Source: Bacteroidales bacterium (GTDB taxonomy: Bacteria > Bacteroidota > Bacteroidia > Bacteroidales > Bacteroidaceae). From it: 41,221 bases of DNA. A model generated the notes under the pieces. That model did no database searches and had not been told where the DNA came from. It saw nothing but the letters and a program-made list of their open reading frames with translations. How positions within the stretch are numbered: position 1 is the stretch's first letter; every line of letters starts with the position of its first letter. Location: the NCBI GenBank assembly GCA_004555425.1, contig SFID01000004.1, forward strand, positions 1-41,221, given 5' to 3'. Shown piece by piece: positions 1-7,251 of the stretch. Both the position numbers and the translations under genes were made by a program.

Positions 1-228
1 GGGAATACCCCAATAGAGATCGAAATAACAGGCTGGACAATATCAACAGAAGAACTATTTCCGCTTGCTTCGACTATCGAGCTAGCAGCCGCAGGCTGCG
101 TTGAAACTCTGAAACTAGGAAGCCGCAGGCTTCCGTTGGAACTAGGGAGCAAAGCGACCGTTGAAACTTGTTATATAGAATATCGCTATATAAGCACGTG
201 CAAATGTACGGTTTTTGCGCAAATGTAA
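1..228 (+). CDS. Possible 3' end of an upstream gene (partial)
   Basis: Frame 1 is open from the first base to a TAA at 226-228, about 75 codons, with no start inside the window. The first 27 residues (begins GNTPIEIEITGW) look like ordinary protein. The rest is translated from the CTAG-hairpin array and gives a low-complexity string (LAAAGC, GSRRLPLELGS), as often happens when palindromic repeats are inserted in or just after a gene end. I do not recognise a family. It may be the tail of a gene extended by repeat insertion, or a chance open frame. Confidence 0.3.
   Translation, partial: GNTPIEIEITGWTISTEELFPLASTIELAAAGCVETLKLGSRRLPLELGSKATVETCYIEYRYISTCKCTVFAQM
72..170. repeat. CTAG-hairpin (REP-like) array, left copy
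   Basis: Three short hairpins in a row, each immediately preceded by CTAG and separated by TTGAAAC/TTGGAAC spacers: GCAGCC-GCA-GGCTGC (85-99), GGAAGCC-GCA-GGCTTCC (118-134) and GGGAGC-AAA-GCGACC (145-159, imperfect). The array starts with GACTATCGAGCTAG. The same three hairpins in the same order, with the same lead sequence, occur inverted at 25404-25496. A tetranucleotide at the foot of a small hairpin is the hallmark of REP elements moved by RAYT transposases, and such a transposase lies at 13917-15449. That these repeats are its substrate is inference. Confidence 0.75.
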
Positions 229-351
229 CGCTGGCTTGGGCTCAAAAACCCTTCTCAAATCTACAAAAACCTTCTCAAATCATCAATTCGGCTTCCCAAA
301 ACGTCAAATATTCCCATTTTCAAAAAATCTTAGCCGCCGCTAAAACAAATA

Positions 352-384
352 TTTTGTCACACAGTGATAGAATCCTTACCTTTG
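352..384 (+). promoter_or_regulatory. Promoter, Bacteroidetes type (TTTTG-N20-TACCTTTG)
   Basis: TTTTG at 352-356 and TACCTTTG at 377-384 are separated by 20 bases. This is a full match to the -33/-7 consensus of the main Bacteroidetes sigma factor (TTTG and TAnnTTTG). Transcription would start near 391, just before a hairpin (AACGGG at 402-407 with CCCGTT at 418-423) followed by TTC. It points toward the pilus genes but lies about 350 bases from the first start codon, so it may drive a small RNA or a long structured leader. Confidence 0.6.
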
Positions 385-640
385 TATCATCTTTTCAAGG
401 GAACGGGCACCTCAGGACCCGTTTTCATGAAGATTCAACCCAACTCTAAACTACATAATAACCCCCTTCGTGGGAGGGGTTGAGCCGGTGGCAAACAAGA
501 ACCCTCCCAATGGCAGCCAACGTAAAGATTCTGTGCGAGAATTGCCAACTATGGCTCTCAAAGTAACCCCCAAATGTTGAAATAGGGGGGTAAAACGGAA
601 AATTCAGTTTGTTGCAACGTGCAAATATCTAGAAAATTTA

Positions 641-648
641 TACATTTG
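641..648 (+). promoter_or_regulatory. -7 box TACATTTG before the pilus locus
   Basis: TACATTTG is an exact TAnnTTTG match, 90 bases before the start of the DUF3575 gene. The upstream half is weak: TTTG and TTG occur at 608-614, but 26-29 bases away instead of about 20. A poor -33 element next to a perfect -7 element would fit a promoter that needs an activator. This is the best local candidate for the pilus locus promoter. Confidence 0.45.
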
Positions 649-738
649 CACTAAATGAAAAGAGGTTAACTAGCAAGATGGGTGAAAAAACAAGCTTAGA
701 AATTCACTTTGCACCATCCCAAATAACCAAAAAACTGT

Positions 739-2163
739 ATGCAATATCGTAAGGAATTATGGACGCTCATAGTGCTTCTGCTCTCCAGTGTGAAGGCAGT
801 GGCACAGACCGCTAGTTCCTTCGAACAGTTGCCCGAATACCCCTTCATCTTTATCAGCAACGACCGCAATGCCGCAGTTCCCGAAGTGAGCGATTCCCTC
901 TTCAATGCTTGTGCACGCGGTATTCAGTTTACGGTCAATCGCACCGAATTGCGTGCAGGCGAATCCTTCATCCCTCTCTATCGCAACGAGGTTGTGCCCA
1001 TCCTTCGCCAGAAGGGCCTCGTGCTGCGCAAGATAATAGTGCGCGGTGCAGCCTCGCCCGAAGGTCCGTACGACAACAACTGCCGCCTCGGTGCAGGGCG
1101 TACGAAACGTCTGGTGGACTTCGTCACCTCAGAGCTGGGCATGCCCTTCGACCCCTCGTCCATTGAAACGGGCAGCGTCTGCGAGGACTACGAATACCTG
1201 ATTGTCCTGATGCGACAGGCGGGCGATGCCCAGGCCGACATCGTTCAGCAAATCTGGGACGATTGCGGCGGCGATGAGCGTTGCTGCAAAGAGAAACTGA
1301 AAAAGCACGACAATGGCCGCACTTGGCGCCGCCTGCTCAAGCAATACTTCCCCACGCTGCGCCAAGCCCGCGTGATGATGTGGTTCGGCCGAATGCCCGA
1401 GGAGGTGGAACTGATGAATCTCGACAAAGTCTTTGTCAGCACCATCAAAGAGCCCGAGCCTCTCCAGCCCGATCTGACCCAGCACCTGCCCCTCCTTCCG
1501 CTCACGCCTTGGAGCGGTGTGCCTTCATCGGGAGTAGAAGAGGAGGCCAGCCGCCTGCCGCTCATTGCCCTGCGCACCAACCTCCTGCATGACTTTTTCT
1601 ATCTGCCCAAGTTTGGTTTCGCGCCTTCCGTCAATCTGCAATTAGAATTTTTCCCCCGACGCGGCCACCTTACCTATAATATAGGTGTAAGTGTGAGCAA
1701 CCACCGTCATTGGTCCACGCACAAATTCTTTCAGGTGCGCGATGTGCAGTTGGAGTTGCGCCGCTACTTCAAGAAAGGCCATCCCTACCGCGGTGCCTAC
1801 CTCGGTGCCTACGCCCACGGCTTTGTCTATGGTATCGGTTTTGGTGCGAACTCGGGATGGGAGGGCGAGGGCCTTGGTGCGGGATTCTCGGGCGGTTATA
1901 CCCTGCCGCTTATCAAGAACGGCCACTTCCGCCTTGAGCTGATGGGAGCAGTAGGTTTTCTGGCCACGCGCTATGACCCCTACGTGTGGGGCAACCCCAT
2001 CACGGGCGACATTGACGGCAAATACTATTACGACTATCACGGCACGGCCAGCAAGTTCAAGAAGCGCAACCACGTATTCACCTGGCTGGGCCCGACCAAC
2101 CTCGGTATCTCCCTCACCTACGACATTGTTTATCGCAAAAAGCAGAAAGGAGGAGGCAGATGA
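739..2163 (+). CDS. OmpA-like / DUF3575 outer-membrane protein of the pilus locus
   Basis: A 474-residue protein with a cleavable signal peptide (residues 1-23, ends AVAQ). Residues about 60-135 resemble an OmpA-like fold: a beta strand, then GAASPEGPYDNNCRLG followed by a helix starting RTKRLVDF, the pattern with which such domains bind peptidoglycan or partner proteins. Residues about 276-470 are a DUF3575 segment beginning LRTNLLHDFFYLPKFG, with alternating aromatic strands consistent with a small outer-membrane barrel. Proteins of this type head fimbrillin clusters in Bacteroides and Prevotella and are thought to serve as anchor or assembly platform; that role is inferred. The start fits the signal peptide. 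The stop overlaps the next start by 4 bases (ATGA), so the two genes are translationally coupled. Confidence 0.88.
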   Translation: MQYRKELWTLIVLLLSSVKAVAQTASSFEQLPEYPFIFISNDRNAAVPEVSDSLFNACARGIQFTVNRTELRAGESFIPLYRNEVVPILRQKGLVLRKIIVRGAASPEGPYDNNCRLGAGRTKRLVDFVTSELGMPFDPSSIETGSVCEDYEYLIVLMRQAGDAQADIVQQIWDDCGGDERCCKEKLKKHDNGRTWRRLLKQYFPTLRQARVMMWFGRMPEEVELMNLDKVFVSTIKEPEPLQPDLTQHLPLLPLTPWSGVPSSGVEEEASRLPLIALRTNLLHDFFYLPKFGFAPSVNLQLEFFPRRGHLTYNIGVSVSNHRHWSTHKFFQVRDVQLELRRYFKKGHPYRGAYLGAYAHGFVYGIGFGANSGWEGEGLGAGFSGGYTLPLIKNGHFRLELMGAVGFLATRYDPYVWGNPITGDIDGKYYYDYHGTASKFKKRNHVFTWLGPTNLGISLTYDIVYRKKQKGGGR

Positions 2164-3365
2164 CGCATAGCAAACATAACCCCGTCCGCCTGTTGGGCCG
2201 GATGTCCAGAGCCGTACGCGCTGCCGTGAGCCGCGGCATCCTTCTCCTCAGTCTGCTCCTCGTGGGTTGCATCGAACCGCCCCTGCACCTGCCAGCCGAC
2301 GATGTGCTGGTGGATATGCCCATCGTGGTGACAGACTTGGAAATCGTTTGGAATGTCAACGTCGACTGGCAGACCGACTGGCACTACGGCTGGGACGAGA
2401 TGGATGAAGAGCTCTTTGGTCCAATCGCCTATCCCGATCCAACCAACTACGAAGTGCGCCGCTACTTCCTCGGCGAAGCTCCCGGAATGCCCCACACCCG
2501 CTCAGGCATGGACGGCTTCACCATCTTCGGAAAGCATTTCCGCCGCACCTATATGTTCGGTTATTACGATTTGCTCTTCTGGAGCAATATTGACTCGCCC
2601 ACCATGTCGCAGGTGCTTCAGATTGACGAGAGCGACATCAACGAAGTCACCGCCACGACCACCGTCACCCGCGGATTGCTGCGCGACAGCGACCCATTGG
2701 CCGTCACAGGCTTGTTCAATCAGCCCGAAATTTTCTATTCCGCCTATGAGCGCGATGTATATATATCGCGCAACAAGGAAGACTACGACTATTTCAACGA
2801 AGAGGAAAACGTATGGGTGAAGCAAATCAAAACCGAACTGACCCCCCTCGTATATATCTACCTCGTTCAGGTGATTCTCCACAACAACGATGGGCGTATC
2901 ACGGGTATCACGGGCGATGCCGCCATCTCGGCCTTTGCCAGCGGCACGAGTGTTAACACGGGACATACCAACAACCATCCCTGCATGGTGTATTTCCCCA
3001 CACGCTTGAAGAAGAACCTCACCATTGACGGCGAGCGGGTAGATATTATCGGTGGCAAACTGACTACCTTCGGCCTCTGCGATATGGACGGCTGGCGACC
3101 CGAAAGTCGTGCCGAATACATGGGCAGCCGTACGGACCTGGACAACTACGCCTACTTCACCTTGATGTTCAACAACGGCAAAGAGAAAACCATCCGCGCC
3201 CTCATCACCGACCAGTGTCGCGCCCAATCCCACGGCGGCATCCTCACCATTCATATCAACTGCCAGGATATCTCCATCCCCGAAGGCGACAACGACAAAA
3301 ACGGCGACCTCTTCGTTCCGACCATCGACGACTACGAGAATGTGGACTACGATATTCCTATGTAG
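2160..3365 (+). CDS. DUF5119 lipoprotein of the pilus locus
   Basis: A 401-residue lipoprotein. A positively charged N-terminus is followed by a hydrophobic stretch ending in the lipobox LLVGC (Cys37). The region after it (DMPIVVTDLEIVWNVNVDW) with its paired tryptophans is typical of DUF5119, a family found almost only in Bacteroidales fimbrillin clusters directly after a DUF3575 gene. The start at 2160 overlaps the DUF3575 stop; a second ATG at 2202 would also keep the signal, but the overlap favours the first. Exact function is unknown; a periplasmic or surface accessory role in pilus assembly or anchoring is inferred. A 76-base gap separates it from the first fimbrillin. Confidence 0.85.
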   Translation: MTHSKHNPVRLLGRMSRAVRAAVSRGILLLSLLLVGCIEPPLHLPADDVLVDMPIVVTDLEIVWNVNVDWQTDWHYGWDEMDEELFGPIAYPDPTNYEVRRYFLGEAPGMPHTRSGMDGFTIFGKHFRRTYMFGYYDLLFWSNIDSPTMSQVLQIDESDINEVTATTTVTRGLLRDSDPLAVTGLFNQPEIFYSAYERDVYISRNKEDYDYFNEEENVWVKQIKTELTPLVYIYLVQVILHNNDGRITGITGDAAISAFASGTSVNTGHTNNHPCMVYFPTRLKKNLTIDGERVDIIGGKLTTFGLCDMDGWRPESRAEYMGSRTDLDNYAYFTLMFNNGKEKTIRALITDQCRAQSHGGILTIHINCQDISIPEGDNDKNGDLFVPTIDDYENVDYDIPM

Positions 3366-3441
3366 GGTGGGGGGCAATCAATACGCAACTTCAAAAAGAA
3401 GCAAAAATCATATTATATTTACTTACTAATCAATTATCATT

Positions 3442-5892
3442 ATGAAGAAGTTCATTTATTTAGCGGCAGCGACCTTGATGCTGGCTGGTTGCTCGAATGA
3501 CTTTGAACTGTCAGATGGTACGGGAAAAACGAATGGTAGTAATGTCATTGGTTTCCAGGTACAGGGTAAGAACTCTGTATCTCAACGTGCCCTGAATCTG
3601 TATCAGACGGGTCATTACAACTTCGGTGTCTTCGCTTACAAGGAAGGCGAAGCTGTAAACAACGTGATGGATAACTACTTGGTTGGTTACATGGACAAAA
3701 CCAACAAGAAGGGTTATTCCTTCACCAGTGATAGTCAGACGACCTTGGGTGACGAGAACGGAGAGTACAATGGTTCGTCGTATTGGGCGTACGAAAACTT
3801 GGGTTATACTGAGTACAACTACATGGGTACTGAAGGTTTCTATACCAAGGACCAGACTCAGTATATGTCCAATCTCGAAAAGCAGTACTTGAAGTTCTGG
3901 GATAAGTCTGCTCCGTCCACCACGTTCTATGCTTACGCTCCTTATATTAATAGTAGTGTGAAACCTACAGCATCCTTCACGAACAATGACCAGACCCTCC
4001 ACATTCCCGATGGCTCTGTGCAGGAGGCTTATGTAGAAGGTAATCTGCCTTACGAGCACTGCGAATATATGTACGCAGCCAACAAGGTTGATGCTCCTGA
4101 CTATGGTAAGGACGTTCCCCTTAGCTTCAAGCGCCTCAATGCCAAGGTAAATATTAAGTTCTGGGAGGACATCAATGGCTATAGTGTCCGCATTCTCAAT
4201 TTGACCAATGATTATGGCGTTGCTGCTACTCCTGCAATTCCTACTACTCCAGGTGAAAAATACAACTTTACTGTGGGTGAGTATTATTCAGCGTCTGGAT
4301 TTGATATAAATCTGGCAGATGTTGAAGCCCCCGCTGTAAATCAACTAGCAGGAACTACTTCTGATGTTCCCTTGAAGTTTACTTCGCCTGCTGCAAGTGA
4401 GATTGGTACTACGCGAGTAATGGCAACTGCTTCTCCTACCACTTATTACGCCATTCCCAAGGACAATACGACTGGTTTTACCTTCCACGTGTCTTACGAA
4501 CTGACCGCAGTTGAGTCTGGCGAGCGTATCGTTGTAAAGGATGCAACCGTTCATGTTCCTTCTGGTAACGCAAACTGGAATGGCAACACTCACTATACCT
4601 ATATCTTCCGAATCACGAAGAATAGCAATGGTACAACAGGTAACCCTGGTACTATTGATCCTTCTGATCCTAACGTAGATCCTGACCAGTCTCTCTATCC
4701 CATTATCTTCGACAACTGTACAGTTGAAGACTGGACGAAAGAAGAAAGCGACTACAACATCTCAGACAATACCGAGACTACGGATTATAGTGTCGTGCTG
4801 ACCAGCGCAGCTTTCGAGGCTGGAACCAAGAACATCAAGGCTTCTACTGGTGGCAACATTACTGTGAAGGTTTACGAGGATGCTAGCGACATCACTCCTG
4901 CTGGTACGTTCACTGTTACAGGTCCTGCTGGTGCAGGTGCACTGACCGTAAGTGGTGGTACGATTACGATTCCCGTTGATCAGAAGACTGGTCTTTACAC
5001 CGTCACCTACACACTGAATGGTAGTGAGAAGCACGCATATCACAACCACTCTGACACGTACACAGCACAGTTCTATGTAATCGGTAACTATGGTATCTCC
5101 CTCTCTGCTACAGAGATTGGTACGGGTGGTGCAGCTGCTACTCAGCTGAAGACCTATCCCACGCTCGCTGGTGCTCCCTATGCAGGTACAGCAGGAAGCT
5201 ACTCTCTGGTTTATCCCGCAGGTACGACTGGCGATGATATGAGCAAGGTTACTATTAACAAATCTGGTGTTGTGACTGTCGGCACTTCTGCCAAGACTGG
5301 TACTTATCAGGTGAAGTTTACTACTGAAGAAGGTGATGCTTATGCAACATTCGAAGTGAAGAATTATGGCTTCACGCTCAGCTCGAATACTGTTGGCCTC
5401 AGCACAACTAGCCAGACGCTCACTATTATTGGTGGTGAAGCTGTAACTGCACCTAGCACGTCTGTTTATGAGGTAACTGCTGGTACTGGTACTGGTACTG
5501 GTATCAGTATTGATGCTAACACAGGTGTAGTAACGATTCAAGCTGGTGCTGCTACAGGTGATTACACTGTAACTCGCACAGTAACCACCAAGACTGCTTC
5601 TACAACTCCTGGTGATGAATCTACCACTGTTTACAAGCGCACATTCACGGTGAAGGATGTTTACACTCTTTCTTTGAGCACGTATGTAATTGATAATGAT
5701 GCTAACGTTACTATCAATGTTACTGCTACCAAGAATGGTGCTTCCAATGTCGCTTCTGTTTCCTATCCTTCTGCAACGGGTATGACAGTAAACGCATCAG
5801 CAGGTACTATTCATATTGGTTCTACCTGCCCCGCTGGAACCTACCATGTAACCAATGGTGATAAGACCGTTTCGTTCATTGTTAAAGACTAA
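3442..5892 (+). CDS. Fimbrillin with four Ig-like C-terminal repeats; candidate major shaft subunit
   Basis: An 816-residue lipoprotein (lipobox LMLAGC, Cys17). Arg49-Ala50 (VSQRAL) lies 32 residues after the Cys, where an Arg protease matures FimA-type fimbrillins. Residues about 50-432 form the fimbrillin-like part, ending with YTYIFRITK and VEDW. Then come four repeats (about 448-548, 549-641, 642-739, 741-816), each opening Y-x-[VILF]-x-L-[ST] and closing with an F-x-V-[KI] strand, consistent with Ig-like domains. A Thr-Gly tract (GTGTGTG, 681-687) comes from a hexanucleotide repeat. Codons are mostly GGT, GCT, ACT and TCT, unlike the GC-ending codons of its neighbours, which suggests high expression. 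Being first and abundant, it may be the shaft protein; this is inference. Confidence 0.82.
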   Translation: MKKFIYLAAATLMLAGCSNDFELSDGTGKTNGSNVIGFQVQGKNSVSQRALNLYQTGHYNFGVFAYKEGEAVNNVMDNYLVGYMDKTNKKGYSFTSDSQTTLGDENGEYNGSSYWAYENLGYTEYNYMGTEGFYTKDQTQYMSNLEKQYLKFWDKSAPSTTFYAYAPYINSSVKPTASFTNNDQTLHIPDGSVQEAYVEGNLPYEHCEYMYAANKVDAPDYGKDVPLSFKRLNAKVNIKFWEDINGYSVRILNLTNDYGVAATPAIPTTPGEKYNFTVGEYYSASGFDINLADVEAPAVNQLAGTTSDVPLKFTSPAASEIGTTRVMATASPTTYYAIPKDNTTGFTFHVSYELTAVESGERIVVKDATVHVPSGNANWNGNTHYTYIFRITKNSNGTTGNPGTIDPSDPNVDPDQSLYPIIFDNCTVEDWTKEESDYNISDNTETTDYSVVLTSAAFEAGTKNIKASTGGNITVKVYEDASDITPAGTFTVTGPAGAGALTVSGGTITIPVDQKTGLYTVTYTLNGSEKHAYHNHSDTYTAQFYVIGNYGISLSATEIGTGGAAATQLKTYPTLAGAPYAGTAGSYSLVYPAGTTGDDMSKVTINKSGVVTVGTSAKTGTYQVKFTTEEGDAYATFEVKNYGFTLSSNTVGLSTTSQTLTIIGGEAVTAPSTSVYEVTAGTGTGTGISIDANTGVVTIQAGAATGDYTVTRTVTTKTASTTPGDESTTVYKRTFTVKDVYTLSLSTYVIDNDANVTINVTATKNGASNVASVSYPSATGMTVNASAGTIHIGSTCPAGTYHVTNGDKTVSFIVKD

Positions 5893-5902
5893 TCCATCCT
5901 AA

Positions 5903-7210
5903 ATGTACAACCGTACAGAAATATCCAATGCACTGGTGCTTGCCGGGGTCCGCGTGGCCCTGGCAGCACTCAGTGTGTTGTTTTTATTCTCCTGCTCCAG
6001 CAACGATGTGCTGGAAGAGGTGGAGGAAATCAATACGGACAGTACAGACCCTATGCTCTTCTCCTGCCAAATGGACCAGGGCACACAGCAACAACGTGCC
6101 ACAAGCACACTCCTGACCACAGACTTTCTGGTCAATACCTACAAGGCTTACGCCACGAGCAAACAACAAACCGTAATGCCCAACTATCATGTGGAGTACT
6201 ACACCCGCGGCAACGCTTGGAGCGGCACGCTGCAACACTTCTGGGACTACACCACCATCGAGGGGCAGTACGAAAAGTATTGGGATTATAGCAACTTCCC
6301 CTATCGCTTTCACGCTGTAGCACCCTACACCAACAACCAAGCCCGCGTCAAGATGGATGACCACAACCTCTCCATCCACGCACCCTATTACTACCAAACC
6401 TGCCTAAACGGAACGGTGCAAACCCGCAAGGCCGACTGCACCCTTACCACCGAAGAGGCAGAACCCTACATCGCCGCACAGGTTCACCGCGGCACCGATG
6501 GCAAAGACACCGACCTGCTAGCCATCGACCCTGCAAAAGCAAACGTCAACAATACAACCACTACGCGACACCGCGAAGTGTGGATGCCCTTCCACCACCT
6601 CAACTCGAAAATCCGGTTTGCAGTATATTCCCTCCACCCTTGGGCCACTGAGAACCTCCTCTATATAAAAGACCTCACCGTCAGGGTGACCTCCGACAAC
6701 TTCGTCACCGCCGCCACGGGCTACGAAGCCTCCTGCGGCGGCACAGGCACTAACGACGACCCCTATACCAGTTGGCGCAACCTGAGTGCCTACTCGGGTT
6801 TCACAGGTATCACTCGTCAGCCCGCCCTCTCCCTGCCCACGCTCTTCACCTTCGAAGGTGGCAGAAACGTAGCGGGCAACGACCTGCGCCTGGCGCAGAC
6901 TCAAAAGACAGCCTTCTTCCTTCAGTGCAAGGAAGGCATGATGCAGTTGCCCCAGACCAACGTCACGATGACCGTTTCCTTCAAGGTCTATGACCAAAAC
7001 GACCAGGTATATCTCACCTTCACGGACGTGCCCATAGAAATAGAAATCGATGGCACCTACCATCCCTACCACACCTGGCAGTCCGGCTACATCTACACCT
7101 ACTACCTCATCCTAGGAGGCATAGGCGACAAACTAGAACTCTCGTTCACCTGCACCCTCACACCTTGGGAGTATGTCAATGGTAGTTTGAGCACGGACCT
7201 GGAACACTAA
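5903..7210 (+). CDS. Fimbrillin-like lipoprotein, single domain
   Basis: A 435-residue lipoprotein with an unusually long N-region before the lipobox (LFLFSC, Cys31). Arg65-Ala66 (QQQRAT) sits 34 residues after the Cys, matching the processing position of the other pilus proteins here. A tryptophan-rich strand (KYWDYSNFPYRFHAVAPY), the core motif WMPFHHLNSKIRF and a C-terminal strand ending TCTLTPWEYVNG follow the Mfa/fimbrillin plan. It starts 10 bases after the preceding fimbrillin. The single domain and small size suggest a minor or adaptor subunit; it could instead be an anchor, since no classical Mfa2/FimB gene is seen. Confidence 0.78.
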   Translation: MYNRTEISNALVLAGVRVALAALSVLFLFSCSSNDVLEEVEEINTDSTDPMLFSCQMDQGTQQQRATSTLLTTDFLVNTYKAYATSKQQTVMPNYHVEYYTRGNAWSGTLQHFWDYTTIEGQYEKYWDYSNFPYRFHAVAPYTNNQARVKMDDHNLSIHAPYYYQTCLNGTVQTRKADCTLTTEEAEPYIAAQVHRGTDGKDTDLLAIDPAKANVNNTTTTRHREVWMPFHHLNSKIRFAVYSLHPWATENLLYIKDLTVRVTSDNFVTAATGYEASCGGTGTNDDPYTSWRNLSAYSGFTGITRQPALSLPTLFTFEGGRNVAGNDLRLAQTQKTAFFLQCKEGMMQLPQTNVTMTVSFKVYDQNDQVYLTFTDVPIEIEIDGTYHPYHTWQSGYIYTYYLILGGIGDKLELSFTCTLTPWEYVNGSLSTDLEH

Positions 7211-7251
7211 AACAAAGCAACTATATCTAACGAATAAAACAACAACACAAT

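Larger units (their letters stand above)
229..738 (+). other. Gene-free control region upstream of the pilus locus
   Basis: No convincing gene is present over about 510 bases. The stretch holds a promoter-like pair (352-384), three hairpins (402-423 AACGGG/CCCGTT; 460-481 AACCCC/GGGGTT; 567-590 CCCCC/GGGGG), and a second -7-like box at 641-648 about 90 bases before the first pilus gene. A transcript from the upstream promoter would have a leader of roughly 350 nt full of structure, or could end early as a small RNA. The 24-codon frame 679-753 overlaps the first pilus gene and has no other support. Confidence 0.5.

Noticed and set aside
168..449. 93-codon plus-strand frame before the pilus locus
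   Set aside because: It runs through promoter-like elements and hairpins, has no recognisable domain or signal and poor composition.
1..738. Invertible promoter controlling pilus phase variation
   Set aside because: I found no pair of inverted repeats closely flanking either promoter. The only good inverted partner of this region is 25 kb away, which is reported separately.
679..753. 24-codon leader peptide overlapping the DUF3575 start
   Set aside because: A frame exists (starts MGEKTSLEIHF) but there is no repeat of regulatory codons, terminator or conservation evidence to support a leader role.
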